This document shows, piece by piece, positions 45,211 to 55,037 of a stretch of 64,000 bases of DNA. Position numbers and translations under genes: made by a program. Positions within the stretch are counted from its first letter, which is position 1; the number at the start of each line of letters is the position of its first letter. The notes under the pieces were generated by a model, which saw nothing but the letters and a program-made list of their open reading frames with translations, did not search any database and had not been told where the DNA came from. Source of the stretch: JAOUEA01 sp963762075 (lineage in GTDB: Bacteria > Actinomycetota > UBA4738 > HRBIN12); the NCBI GenBank assembly GCA_963762075.1, contig CAVXJC010000008.1:286087-350086 (forward strand), in the 5' to 3' direction.

Positions 45211-45374
45211 GATGAGGTACTTGCCGAGCGGGTGTCCGGCGAAACTCGATGAACCGGATCGCAACAATCTCGTAACGGAGAGTGCCAATAAGCCAACCTC
45301 AGTGAAGGGGTTCCCGCCCTACTGAAGGGAAACAACAGGTGGGTGCGGGCCGGACAACCCGAGCCGCCGGTTGG

Positions 45375-46316
45375 CTACCCGGCTCGTCGCCGATCGCGAC
45401 TCGGTCTGCGTGCGGTCTTCGCTTCCTCGACACTGCGCTTCAAAGCGTCCATGAGTTCCTCGATGCGCTGTGTCGTTGCGGGTCGCACTTCAGCTTCGTC
45501 AGGGGCGGCGACGGGAGACTTCTGGGCGATGATGCGAAGCAACTCCTGTCGATACTCGTCGGCATACCGCTCCGGATCCCAGTTGCTCGCGAGCATCTCG
45601 ACGAGCTGCTCCGCGATCGCAAGTTCTCGATCCGTCACGGTGTCGGTGGTTGACATCACGACGTCAGACGGCGAGCGCACCTCGTCGCCGAAGAACAACG
45701 TTTCCAGGGCGAGCGCGTCTCGAGCGGCGCGGATGGCCACGAGATGCGGCTTCGTGCGGAGTACGAAGCGACCGATGCCGACGCGGTGCGTTCTGTCGAG
45801 CGTACGTTGCAGCAGCAGGTACGGCTTCGCGGACTCGGGACGAGGGGCGACGTAGTAGGTCTTCTCGAAGTACACGGGATCGATGTCATCGAGCTCGACG
45901 AAGTCTTCGAGCTCGATGACGGAACTGCGCTCCGGTCGGGCGCGCTCGATCTCCTCGTGCTCGACCATCGCGAACCTTCCGGGCTCCACCTCGTAGCCCC
46001 GCACGAGGTCCTCGTAGCGCAGCTCCAGGTTCGGCGGAGAACGATCGGTCACCGCGGAAGATGGATGCTCGGCCACATCCCGCACGGGGTGCCCAGACGG
46101 CTCGGTCTCCTCCGAGGACAACGACGGTTCCGACGACGAAGAGCCGGGAAGGTCTTCCCATGCCGCGTCCTCGGATACCCGGCGATGGCGGACGCGACGC
46201 CCTTGTCGATCGAAGAGGTGGAACCTCACGTCCTTCGGACTCGTGGCCGGGTAGAGAGCGACCGGAATCGATACCAACCCGAACGACAGGGAGCCCGTCC
46301 ACACAGCCCGCGGCAT
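45375..46316 (-). CDS. ku: Ku protein (non-homologous end joining)
   Basis: 313 residues. Ku core: AVWTGSLSFGLVSIPVALYPAT, YEDLVRGYEVEPGRFAMVEHEEI, VYFEKTYYVAP and a C-terminal LVEMLASNWDPERYADEYRQ. It binds broken DNA ends and recruits LigD; no ligase gene is in the window. Compared with typical bacterial Ku, about 45 residues rich in Ser, Glu and Pro (about 50-96) are inserted between the VRHRRVSED and YEDLV segments. A basic C-terminal tail is present. Confidence 0.95.
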   Translation of the reverse strand: MPRAVWTGSLSFGLVSIPVALYPATSPKDVRFHLFDRQGRRVRHRRVSEDAAWEDLPGSSSSEPSLSSEETEPSGHPVRDVAEHPSSAVTDRSPPNLELRYEDLVRGYEVEPGRFAMVEHEEIERARPERSSVIELEDFVELDDIDPVYFEKTYYVAPRPESAKPYLLLQRTLDRTHRVGIGRFVLRTKPHLVAIRAARDALALETLFFGDEVRSPSDVVMSTTDTVTDRELAIAEQLVEMLASNWDPERYADEYRQELLRIIAQKSPVAAPDEAEVRPATTQRIEELMDALKRSVEEAKTARRPSRDRRRAG

Positions 46317-46469
46317 GTGGCGACCTTACCCGGAGAGCAGGATCTCAGTCTTCACCATCCGGGAACCCAACGTTTCGTCATGGTGCCTTCGCATCTCCTG
46401 CGACGGCTCCGGAAGTGTGTTGTTCAGCACACGTGGGTATCGCGCTGGCATCGGAGAGGAGGGTCACCG

Positions 46470-46595
46470 TTGAGGTTCGGACGATGGGAGATCCAGCCAC
46501 TGGGAGGTGGAGTCGGCTGTCTCATGATGATCCTCATTTCGGTCATGGCGTCGATCGCGCTGACGGTGCTATTGAACGTGCTGACGGGAGGCTGA
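46470..46595 (+). CDS. Small membrane protein, 41 aa
   Basis: TTG 46470 is preceded by GGAGAGGAGG at ideal spacing. The peptide has a Gly-rich start (QPLGGGVGC) and one hydrophobic helix (LMMILISVMASIALTVLLNV). Too short for routine calling, but the ribosome binding site and the next gene two bases downstream support it. Confidence 0.6.
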   Translation: MRFGRWEIQPLGGGVGCLMMILISVMASIALTVLLNVLTGG

Positions 46596-46597
46596 CG

Positions 46598-46876
46598 ATG
46601 GTTGGTGAAGCGGCCAGTGGCAACAGCGATCCAGGCGATAAGGACGGCCCGATCGTGCAGGTTCCCGCGGACATGCAGGCGCCCAAGCGGGACGTGGATC
46701 GCGATGGACTCCCCCGTCCATTCGAGCGCGAAGGCATCACCGACGCGGGATCGCCTCCGGACAATGACTACCCGGGACGCGATGAGACGACCGAGGCAGA
46801 GGATCCGTCAGACCCCGCGCACAGCCTTCCTCGGGAAGATAGCGGCAGCGTCGGCGAACCTGCGGATCAGTCCTAG
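46598..46876 (+). CDS. Hydrophilic disordered protein, 92 aa
   Basis: ATG 46598 lies two bases after the stop of the small membrane protein, with GGGAGG just upstream. Rich in Asp, Glu, Pro, Gly and Ser (DVDRDGLPRPFEREG, EAEDPSDPAHSLPREDSG), with no hydrophobic core. Probably co-transcribed with the preceding gene. Function unknown. Confidence 0.6.
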   Translation: MVGEAASGNSDPGDKDGPIVQVPADMQAPKRDVDRDGLPRPFEREGITDAGSPPDNDYPGRDETTEAEDPSDPAHSLPREDSGSVGEPADQS

Positions 46877-47021
46877 TCGCCGCGGAGAAGCTCTCGGCGA
46901 CGACGTTATCGCAGGCGGTGCCCCGGGTTCAGTGGCCGGAACGCGAGGGCGATCGCTCGCTGATCCAGCGTCACGAGCGCCCGCGGCGGCGCACCGCTCG
47001 GGACGAGCCTAGAGTCCCTCC

Positions 47022-47822
47022 GTGAACGTGCAGGTGGTGCGCTACGCCGACCGGCCCGAGCTCGACGCATCGTGGGACGACGTCGTGGGTTCGGCGTGGC
47101 CGGCTTTCATGCTCCACGACCCGACCGTCAACGAGCTGTGGGGCCTCCTCTACGACGAGGCGCCAGACTGCCAGCTCTACCTGCTCGATCGGGACACCGG
47201 CGAGGTGCTCGCGCACGGAAACTCGATTCCGGTGGCCTGGGACGGCTCGCTCGAGGATCTTCCCGATGACGGGATCGACGGCGTGCTCCGACGCGTCGCG
47301 AGCGCCCGTGACGACGTCGGCGGCCAGGGCGCCGATGTCCTCTGCGCGATGCAGGCGGTCGTGAAGCCGAGCGCCCGGGCCCGCGGCCTATCGAGGCGCA
47401 TCGTCGAGGCCATGCGCGAAGTCGCGCGAGGGCGCGGTCTTGGGGCCCTCATCGCCCCGGTGCGTCCGACCGAGAAGTCGCGTTACCCGCTGACCCCCAT
47501 GGAGCGATATGTGGGGTGGCGCAGGGAGGACGGGCTGCCGCGCGACCCGTGGCTCCGAGTCCACGAGCGCGTCGGGGCGGAGCTCCTCGCGATCGCGCCG
47601 CGGTCCATGACGATCACCGGAACGGTCGCCGAGTGGGAGGGGTGGACCGGGATGGCCTTCCCCGACACCGACCTCTACGTCGTGCCCGGTGCACTCGTCC
47701 CGGTCGCTATCGACCGGGCGCGCGACGAGGGAGCCTACGTGGAGCCGAACGTGTGGATGCGACACCCCCTGACTCCTCCGCCCTCGACCGCTATCCGTAG
47801 CTCGGCCAGGGTCGGTCGATGA
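47022..47822 (+). CDS. GNAT-like N-acetyltransferase
   Basis: 266 residues from GTG 47022. Acetyl-CoA-binding signature region AVVKPSARARGLSRRIVEAM, followed by ARGRGLGALIAPVRP. Upstream strands resemble the GNAT core. The C-terminal part (WEGWTGMAFPDTDLYVVPGA) is specific to this actinobacterial subfamily. Substrate unknown. No clear ribosome binding site beyond CTCC before the start. Confidence 0.7.
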   Translation: MNVQVVRYADRPELDASWDDVVGSAWPAFMLHDPTVNELWGLLYDEAPDCQLYLLDRDTGEVLAHGNSIPVAWDGSLEDLPDDGIDGVLRRVASARDDVGGQGADVLCAMQAVVKPSARARGLSRRIVEAMREVARGRGLGALIAPVRPTEKSRYPLTPMERYVGWRREDGLPRDPWLRVHERVGAELLAIAPRSMTITGTVAEWEGWTGMAFPDTDLYVVPGALVPVAIDRARDEGAYVEPNVWMRHPLTPPPSTAIRSSARVGR

Positions 47823-47874
47823 GGGGACACGCTGTCGCTCAAGTGACTGAGCCCCGCCGTCCGATAGGACAGCA

Positions 47875-48072
47875 ATGGTCGAAGGTGATGCGGTCGAGTT
47901 CGTGGGACCGCCAAGCCCTGTGCTGCACTGGCCTGAGCCCTCGGAACGGGGGGTGATCGAACGACTGGGGGACCGGGAAGGCACGGTTCACATCGTGTGG
48001 GAACGGTCGTCCGCCGTGCTCGCCTGGCCTATCGAATGGGTGCGGAAGGTCGACGAATCCCGTACGGAGTAG
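47875..48072 (+). CDS. Small SH3-like protein, 65 aa
   Basis: Begins MVEGDAVEFVGPPSPVLHWP and continues GVIERLGDREGTVHIVWERS, the strand pattern of small KOW/SH3-type barrels. Preceded by AGGACAGCA. No family assigned. Confidence 0.5.
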   Translation: MVEGDAVEFVGPPSPVLHWPEPSERGVIERLGDREGTVHIVWERSSAVLAWPIEWVRKVDESRTE

Positions 48073-48522
48073 TCGCGTCACCCGCCGTCTCCGTGCCGTG
48101 TCGTACAGAGCCCCTACCGTGTCTATCGGCCCTCCCACGGGCCGTCGCTTGGTCTGGGGGCGGGGACGTTTCCCCTCTTGCCTCCCCGCCCTCGACCAAC
48201 CGACCCGAGGGGTAGACGGCCTAACGCAGTTGTCCTAGGATGCACCCGAATCCCTCCCCTGGATTCGGAGCCTCGGGCCGACAACCCGGGGCTCCCTTCC
48301 CCGACATCGAGTTCCCCATTCCGTTACTCGCCGCCGCCTGCTCCACCAGGCAGTTCGATCTTGAGCTTCTTGGCTCGCAATCGTCGTCGGCTTCCAGGTC
48401 CATGTAGTCCCGAGCAGGTCGTCGCGACGAGCTGGCGTCGTCGCCGACGACCTTGACTGCATCGCGCGTGGCGGTGTACTCAAGAAAGGTTGGAGCGATT
48501 CTTCCGAGGAGGAGGTCGAAGC
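48073..48522. other. Intergenic region, 450 bp
   Basis: No convincing gene. It contains a GC-rich imperfect hairpin near 48267-48290 (GAGCCTCGGG and CCCGGGGCTC) that may end the 47875 transcript. A candidate promoter for the next gene lies at 48453-48482: TTGACT, 18 bases, then TACTCA, about 40 bases before the DUF4242-like start. Confidence 0.5.
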
Positions 48523-48771
48523 ATGCCGGAGTACATGGACGTGCACCGCGGCATGGAGGGCATCACGCCGGACGGGCTCATGGAGGCCCACAGGGCCGAT
48601 CTCGCGATTCAGGCAGACGAGAATGTGGACTTCAAGCACGCCTGGGCAGACCCGGAAACCGGCCTCGTTTGGTGCCTCTCGGAGGCACCGAGCAAGGAAG
48701 CCGTCCTGAAGATCCACGAGCGTGCCGGTCACCCGGCAGACGAGGTGTACCCGGTGCCGGTCCAGGCGTAG
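48523..48771 (+). CDS. DUF4242-like small protein
   Basis: 82 residues from ATG 48523, behind GAGGAGGAGGTCGAAGC. The pattern MPEYMDVHRGMEGITPDGLM, then FKHAWADPETGLVWCLSEAP and VLKIHERAGHPADEVYPV, matches DUF4242, a ferredoxin-like family that includes the nickel-responsive SCO4226. His and Cys residues at the expected places could bind metal. Confidence 0.85.
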   Translation: MPEYMDVHRGMEGITPDGLMEAHRADLAIQADENVDFKHAWADPETGLVWCLSEAPSKEAVLKIHERAGHPADEVYPVPVQA

Positions 48772-48974
48772 CCGGCACGTCCGGCGCATCAGCCGAAGGG
48801 AGTCCCTTGGGCGCCTGACCTCTTCCGTCAAGGAAGACCAGCCGTCCCCAGCCGCTCACGCCGCATCTCCCTGCCGGTGGGCATCCGATGCCTCTCGGGG
48901 CTTGCGGATCCCCTGTCTGAGGTTGGACGTTCCTCCCACCGGGCTACTCGTCGGCCTGTCTACCCCGACGCCTG

Positions 48975-49457
48975 TTACGCGCGTGGGTAGAACGACGAAC
49001 CACCGGGAGCGAGGTCATTGACGGGTGCTTCCCGGAGATACGTCGCGATCACTCGCCATCGGATGCTGCGCGTCAGCTGGCAGGGCAAGAAGCTACGTCG
49101 CAACTGACAAGAGACGAAATCGCTGCCCACGCGGAGACCCCGCAAGCGAGCCCTGGCGGGTGCCGAATAGAGGACGCAGCGAGGCTGGGTGCGCCCCTTG
49201 ATCGTGACTCTTGCGTCGACGTGTTCGCTCCCGAACGAGTCGATCTCGACTCGAATCCTTGGCTCCAACGTCCAATCGATGTCCTCAAGGAACTCGACCC
49301 TGAACCGGATCCGCTTCGGAGACCCGAAGACGTTTGAGGTCACTCGGCTGATGTCGATCCCGTCGCTGTCATCTGGATCGACGTCCTGATAGTCAGCCGG
49401 TGCCGGCGAGGCGGTGAGTACGACGAGTACGGCAGCCAAGGCACCCGTGAATCTCAT
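48975..49457 (-). CDS. Exported hypothetical protein, 160 aa
   Basis: ATG 49457 starts a signal peptide (LAAVLVVLTASPAPA), followed by an acidic segment (DVDPDDSDGIDIS) and a beta-rich mature domain with three Cys. No family recognised. Convergent with the DUF4242-like gene; the 200 bp between them show no clear terminator. Confidence 0.6.
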   Translation of the reverse strand: MRFTGALAAVLVVLTASPAPADYQDVDPDDSDGIDISRVTSNVFGSPKRIRFRVEFLEDIDWTLEPRIRVEIDSFGSEHVDARVTIKGRTQPRCVLYSAPARARLRGLRVGSDFVSCQLRRSFLPCQLTRSIRWRVIATYLREAPVNDLAPGGSSFYPRA

Positions 49458-49538
49458 GGACGAGAGTCTCTGCAATCCCTCGTCCGAACACAACAGCTGG
49501 GGCTGAACCCATTCAGGCCCCAAGCGGCGGCGCTCGGT

Positions 49539-50492
49539 TCAGTGGATCTCGACGACGACCTTCCCGAGGGCACGGCCCTCACCCACGTGGGCGAGGGCTT
49601 GGGGGACCTCGGCAAGTTCGAACGTGCGGTCGATGGGGATGCGGATGTCTCCGGCGACGCACAACTCGGCCAACGGCTCGAAGTGCGCGGGACCCTCCTT
49701 CACGACGAGCATCCCCATCCGGCGATGGGTGAGCGCGCCGATGATCCAGCCAACTGTCACCACCCCCACGAGGACGGGCACTGGCCCGCCGACGCATCGG
49801 TAGCGACCGCCGCGGGCGAGCGCTCGCCGAGTGGCGAGTACGGATCGATGGGCGACCAGATCGAGGATCAGGTCGTAGGGACCTCCGCGCGTGAAGTCGT
49901 CGCGGCGATAGTCGATCACGTCATCCGCGCCGAGCGACCGCATGTGTTCGAGCTTGCCGACGTTGTCGACCCCGGTGACGTGCGCGCCGAGCCGCTTGGC
50001 CTGCTGGATCGCGAACGAACCGGATCCGCCTCCGGCCCCGTTCACCAGCACCCGACTCCCGTCCGTGACTCCGACCGTGCCCTGGAGCGCGATGGCTCCG
50101 GCCTGCGGGATGGTCGACGCCTCGGTGAACGTCAGCCCCGGAGACTTGTGGGCGAGCGCCGATTCGGCGGCGATCGCGTATTCGGCGAAGCCGCCCATCA
50201 GCGCCAGGTTGTCGCCGTACACCTCGTCACCTGGCCGGAACCGAGTGACGCCCGTGCCGATGGCGTCGACCCACCCGGCGATGTCCGAGCCGAGCGTGCG
50301 ATTCGCCGGTGTGCGCAGTCCCCCGAGGCGCGCGTACAGCGGTGAGCCACGCAGGCACTCCCAATCGCTGCGGTTGACCGACGTGGCAGCGATCTTGACT
50401 CGTACCTGCCCGTCACCCGGCGACGGGAGCGGGACGTCGGCAACCCGCAGCACGTTCGGGGGACCGTACTCGTCATAGACGACTGCCCTCAT
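49539..50492 (-). CDS. MDR-family quinone/alcohol oxidoreductase
   Basis: 317 residues from ATG 50492. N-terminal GroES-like fold (MRAVVYDEYGPPNVLRVADV, NRTLGSDIAGWVDAIGTGV) and Rossmann domain with VLVNGAGGGSGSFAIQQAK and LGADDVIDYR. Lacks the Cys cluster of zinc-binding alcohol dehydrogenases, so it fits the zinc-free NADPH:quinone reductase group. Divergent from the DmdA-like gene at 50682. Confidence 0.88.
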   Translation of the reverse strand: MRAVVYDEYGPPNVLRVADVPLPSPGDGQVRVKIAATSVNRSDWECLRGSPLYARLGGLRTPANRTLGSDIAGWVDAIGTGVTRFRPGDEVYGDNLALMGGFAEYAIAAESALAHKSPGLTFTEASTIPQAGAIALQGTVGVTDGSRVLVNGAGGGSGSFAIQQAKRLGAHVTGVDNVGKLEHMRSLGADDVIDYRRDDFTRGGPYDLILDLVAHRSVLATRRALARGGRYRCVGGPVPVLVGVVTVGWIIGALTHRRMGMLVVKEGPAHFEPLAELCVAGDIRIPIDRTFELAEVPQALAHVGEGRALGKVVVEIH

Positions 50493-50681
50493 GGTCTTCA
50501 GATGCAGCGTCGTCGCCCAGACCGAAGGGGATGAGCGGTGTGGACAGCCGACGCCGACTCCGTCGATCGCCTCCTCGGAACGAGTTCCACTCAAGGCTAC
50601 AGGCGGATCCTCACGCTGATCGCCGACGGAGGGAGGAACTACTCTTCGGGCCAGGGCAACGATCGAGAAGGAGGCGTCCCG

Positions 50682-51855
50682 GTGGCGATCAACGAGAACC
50701 CCGGAATCCTGCTCTACCCCAGGCTGCGCAGATCGCCGTACTTCTACGCGTCGCGTGAGCTCGGCGTCCAGCGGTACAGCGTGTACAACCACACGTACCA
50801 CCCGCGGCACTACGGAGATCCGGTCGCGGAGTACTGGCACCTCTTGAATGCCGTCACGATGTGGGATGTCGGGGTCGAACGACAGATCGAGATCTCCGGG
50901 CCCCGACGCATTCGACTTCACGAACATGATGGTCCCGCGCGACATGACGAAATGCGCCGTCCGCCAGGCGAAATACGTGTTCGTCACCGCTGCGGACGGC
51001 GGCATCATCAACGATCCGGTCCTGCTGCGGCTCGAGGAGGACAGGTTCTGGCTCTCGCTCGCCGACAGCGACGTGGGCTTGTGGGCGCAGGGCCTGGCCG
51101 TGAACTCCGGCATGGACGTGACTATCCGAGAGGTCGACGTCGCGCCCGTGCAGATCCAGGGCCCGCGGTCCAAAGAGGTCATGGTCGAGTTGTTCGGCTC
51201 GGGCATCCTCGACATCCCCTACTACTTCATGTCCCAGGACCTCGAGCTCGATGGCATGCGCGTCGTCGTCTCACGAACCGGCTACACGAGCGAGCTGGGG
51301 TACGAGATCTACCTGCGCGATGCCACGGCCAACGGACAGAAGCTGTGGAACATCGTGCTGGAAGCCGGCCGCCAGCACGACCTGCGCGTGATCGGGCCGT
51401 GCCACATCCGTCGCATCGAGGGTGGCATCCTCGCCTTCGGCTGCGACATCTGGTACGACACGAACCCGTTCGAGGTCGACATGGGCTACACGTGGATGGT
51501 GGACCTTGAGCAGGACGCGGACTTCATCGGCAAGCAGGCCCTCCAGCGCATCGCGTCGAAGGGGCCACAGCGAAAGCTCGTGGGTGTCGAGATCGAGGGC
51601 CCGAGCCTCGGCTCGTTCATCGACAACGAGATGATCGACGTGTTCCCCGTCTTCGATGGCGGCCAGCGCATCGGCAACGTCACGTCGGCGTGCTACTCGC
51701 CGAGACTCGAGAAGAACATCGGTTTCGCGATGCTCCCGATCGGATCCGCCGATATCGGGAACCGATTCGAGGTGGAGACCCCTGGCGGCAGGCAGTGGGC
51801 CACGACGGTACCGAAACCGTTCATCGACCCGGACAAGGACATCCCGAAGCACTAA
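50682..51855 (+). CDS. GcvT-like aminomethyltransferase/DmdA-related protein, frameshifted
   Basis: GTG 50682 follows GAGAAGGAGG. About 390 residues of the GcvT fold: VYNHTYHPRHYGDPVAEYW, MWDVGVERQIEISGP, then after the break DAFDFTNMMVPRDMTKC, NDPVLLRLEEDRFWLSLADSD and IERIEGG-like RRIEGGILAFG. It resembles DMSP demethylase (DmdA) and other THF-dependent demethylases. One extra C in the run at 50901-50904 breaks the frame. Substrate is unproven. Convergent with the ligase; their stops overlap. Confidence 0.85.
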
Positions 51856-53344
51856 AGACGCCGACGGCCGGCCTCTTCGACGAGCCCTGTGCGGTCCACC
51901 TTCTCGGTGCCGCTGAGCGGGAGCTCGTCCAGGAACCACACCGCGCGGGGATGCTGGGCGGCCGGGCCGTGCTCGAGGGCCCAGCGTTTCACGTCGTCCT
52001 CGCTCAGGTCCGCCGTGGTCCTGACCACGAACGCCACCGGCACGGCGTCCTTCACCTCGTCAGGCACCGCGACCACCGCCGCCTGGCGGATCGACGGATG
52101 GCGCTCCAGCATCTGCTCGACAGCGCCTGGGTACACGTTCTCGCCCCCACACACGAACATGTCGTCCGTGCGGCCCACGAAATGGAACCAGCCCTCGTCG
52201 TCTCGCACCATCACGTCGCCCGTGCGGCACCAGCCTTCGACGAGCTTGGCGCGCGTCTGCTCGGGCGCATTCAGGTAGCCGCTCATCACACCTTCGCAGC
52301 GCACCCAGAGCTCGCCCGGATTCGCCTCTGCGCCGTCGTCGCCGACGAGGCGCACCTCGACCGACTCCAGCGGATAGCCGACCGACGTCCGGGGCGCCGG
52401 CCCGCCCGACGGGTGGCGATCGCCGAAGATCGCGGCCACCTCGGTGGTGCCGTAGGAGTTGTAGACAGTCGGCCTTCGGGAAGACACGGCGTACCTGCTC
52501 GAGAAGCGCCTCGGTGAGCGGCGCGGAACCGATCTCGAGCCCGCGAACGCACGTGAGGTCGAGCCGCTCCAGCAGCTCGTGCTCGGCCATCATCAGCGCG
52601 AACATCGTCGGCACACCCGAGAGCGTCGAGCACTCCAGGGCCGCGGCCGCCTCGAGGTAGGCGCGCGCGTCGAATCGGCGCTGCAACACCACCTCGGCCC
52701 CGAGCCACAGCCCGAGCTTCGTCTCGCCGAGGCCGTTCTTGTGGAACAGCTGCGCGGCCACGAGCGTCCGCGTCATCGTGCGGCTCGTTTCGACGCTCGC
52801 CCAGGACTCCAGCGTGAAGAGCTGGCTCCGATGGCTCAGGAGCGCACCCTTGGGCCGGCCGGTGGAGCCGCTCGTGTACAGCAAGATCGCCGTGTCGTCG
52901 GGATCGACCGGTGCGGGCGCTGCCATCGGCCCGAGCAGGTCGTCGGCGTCGATGCCCTGCGTCGGTAGGGAGTCGGGAAGCCGCGACGCGTTGGCGGCGT
53001 CGGTCAAGCACCAGGCGGGCGTCGGCGTCCAGAGCGACAGCGTGGAGCATGCCGTCGGGAAGCCGCGGGCTCAGCGGTACGGCGACCGCCCCGAGCCGCA
53101 GGATCGCGAAGAACGCGACCACCCAGCGAGCGGAGTTCTCGGCGAGGATGCCGACGTGGTCGCCGTGGCCGATGCCCCGTGCGGCGAGCCCGCCCGCCAC
53201 CCGGGCCATGAGGCCGTCGAGCTCGTCGTAGGTGAGGCGCACCGTCGGGTCGACGGACAGATCGGTCAGGGCGGGCCGGTCGAGGCCGAGCGAGGACTGG
53301 TGGATCGTCGCGAGGCTCGCTGGCCTCGGCCCGACAGGTGTCAA
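51852..53344 (-). CDS. AMP-dependent acyl-CoA ligase, two frameshifts
   Basis: About 497 residues. TTG 53344 overlaps the MDR gene stop (TTGA). The N-terminal ANL domain includes TYDELDGLMARVAGGLAARG. A one-base insertion at about 53006 breaks the frame before TDAANASRLPDS. The adenylate loop TSGSTGRPKGALLSH and GTTEVAAIFG region follow; a second +1 at about 52468-52473 lies between VFPKA and TVYNSYGTTE. The C-terminal domain has RTGDVMVRDDEGWFHF and catalytic Lys in PLSGTEKVDR. Activates a carboxylic acid as its CoA thioester. Acid unknown. Confidence 0.85.
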
Positions 53345-54333
53345 GGCGCGATCACGACCTTGCCGAAGACCGCTCGCCCTTCGAGCAGCCGCAATCCTTC
53401 GATGGCCCTGTCGAGCGGTAGCACCCGGTCGATCACGGGCTTCAGGCGACCGCTGCGAACGGCATCGAGCAAGGCGATCAGGTCGTCGCGTTCCCAGCCG
53501 TCGGAGCCGCGGACGTCGAGTTCGCCGGTCCAGATGTAGCGGAGGTCAGTGGGCGGGTCGTAGCCCGCCGTCGCGCCGCACGTGAGTACGCGTCCGCCCA
53601 TCTTCGCGCAGCGGAGCGACGGCGCCCACGTGTCGCCGCCCGTGAAGTTCACGACCACGTCGTAGCCGCCCCCTGAGAACAATCGGCCGGTGGTGCGCCG
53701 AGCGTGTTCGACGATGTCGGTCACCGAGGAGTTCACAGTCTCGTCGGCGCCGAGCGCCCGCAGCCGCGCACACTTCTCGGCCGTGCTTGCGACCGCGATC
53801 ACTATGGCGCCGAGTGACTTCGCAAGCTGCACGCACGCGGTACCGACGCCGCCGCTCGCGCCGAGGATCAGGACGGTCTCTCCTTCGAGCACACAGCCGC
53901 GCGTGACGAGCATGCGCTGGGCGGTGCCATAGGCGACGGGCAGACACGATGCCATCGAGGCATCCACGTCGTCGGGCAGCGCGATCAACTGGTCCGCTCG
54001 CACGCAAACGAATTCGGCGCAGGCGCCCCACGCCGTGTCACCGATCATGCCGGTCGAGCCGATCAGTGGGTCGATCAGGACCCGGTCGCTCTCGGCCCAG
54101 TCCTGCACGTCGGGGCCGAGCGCGGCGACGTGACCGGCACCGTCGCAGCCCGGCACCATCGGCATCGGTACGCGGATGCCCGGCATGCCGCGTCGGGTGA
54201 AGACATCGTGGTGGTTCAGCGAGCACGCCTCCACCCTGACCAACACCTCGCCCGGCCCTGGCTCAGGCGTCGGGACCTCGCCCAGCCTCAGCACCTCAGG
54301 CCCTCCGTGCTGCTCGAAGTGGACGGCCTTCAT
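53341..54333 (-). CDS. MDR-family oxidoreductase
   Basis: 330 residues from ATG 54333, which overlaps the VOC gene stop. GroES part MKAVHFEQHGGPEVLRLGEV; NAD(P) fold with LILGASGGVGTACVQLAK and LGADETVNSS. A Cys-containing segment (GDTAWGACAEFVCVRADQL) might hold part of a zinc site, but the classic cluster is incomplete. Reduces enones or oxidises alcohols with NAD(P)H. Part of the minus-strand VOC-MDR-ligase operon. Confidence 0.9.
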   Translation of the reverse strand: MKAVHFEQHGGPEVLRLGEVPTPEPGPGEVLVRVEACSLNHHDVFTRRGMPGIRVPMPMVPGCDGAGHVAALGPDVQDWAESDRVLIDPLIGSTGMIGDTAWGACAEFVCVRADQLIALPDDVDASMASCLPVAYGTAQRMLVTRGCVLEGETVLILGASGGVGTACVQLAKSLGAIVIAVASTAEKCARLRALGADETVNSSVTDIVEHARRTTGRLFSGGGYDVVVNFTGGDTWAPSLRCAKMGGRVLTCGATAGYDPPTDLRYIWTGELDVRGSDGWERDDLIALLDAVRSGRLKPVIDRVLPLDRAIEGLRLLEGRAVFGKVVIAP

Positions 54334-54967
54334 GGGGTGGTGAGCTCCATCGCTCCAGCGGGGCCGGTGATGACGGCGCTGAACCCCGGGGTCCCTGCGC
54401 GCTCGACCTCGAGGGCACCGAGACCGAGGCCGTCGAGCACCGCCTGCAGTCCCTGCACATCGGGGTGGCGCGGCGCAGCTCTCGCAACTCGCAGACGTCT
54501 GTCAGCCCTCGGAGCGGTGGGCCTTCCTTCCAGCGGATCACGAACGGGAGCGCGGTGCCGTACGGCTCGGGCGACGGGTCGACGGTCTCCCACTCGAGTC
54601 GCTCCCCGTCGGGTCGGATGCGTGAGCCCCGCTCGATCGGACCCGGTGCGACGCCGAGCTCGGCGAGCCGATGACGCACATCGTGGAGCGACGACCTGGT
54701 GCGCGCGACCCACCACCACAGGGCGCCGTCGGGATGGTCATCGTCCGGGCCCCAGGCTCGGGATTCCTGTGCCGCATCGGGCCCGAGCACCTCGAGGAAA
54801 CGGTTCCCGTCCATCGCGAACAGCGCGTTGCGTGTGCCGATCCCAGGATGCACCCCGCCGTCCACGGGTTCGAGTCCGAGCGCCTGCGAGACCTCGGCGC
54901 CGACGCGGTCGACGTCTCCCCAGACGATCACGTGGTCGAGCTTGAGCCCCACGTTGTGACCTGCCAC
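54330..54967 (-). CDS. VOC/glyoxalase-like protein, frameshifted
   Basis: GTG 54967 (AGGAG upstream) starts LKLDHVIVWGDVDRVGAEV, GTRNALFAMDGNRFLEVLGP and DDHPDGALWWWVART, a glyoxalase_3-like VOC fold. A base appears lost at about 54467-54474; the other frame continues PDVQGLQAVLDGLGLGALEV to AMELTTP at 54330. Total about 212 aa. Such proteins isomerise or bind small organics using a metal. First gene of the operon toward the ligase. Confidence 0.75.
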
Positions 54968-55037
54968 TCCCTCTCCTGGTCACTCGGGCGGGTGCCACGG
55001 GCGTGTGATACTACCGCCCGCCCGCGGAAGGACCGAC

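Noticed and set aside
50682..51855. Calling the gene dmdA (DMSP demethylase)
   Set aside because: The fold matches, but GcvT-fold demethylases have many substrates and the rest of the DMSP pathway is not shown.
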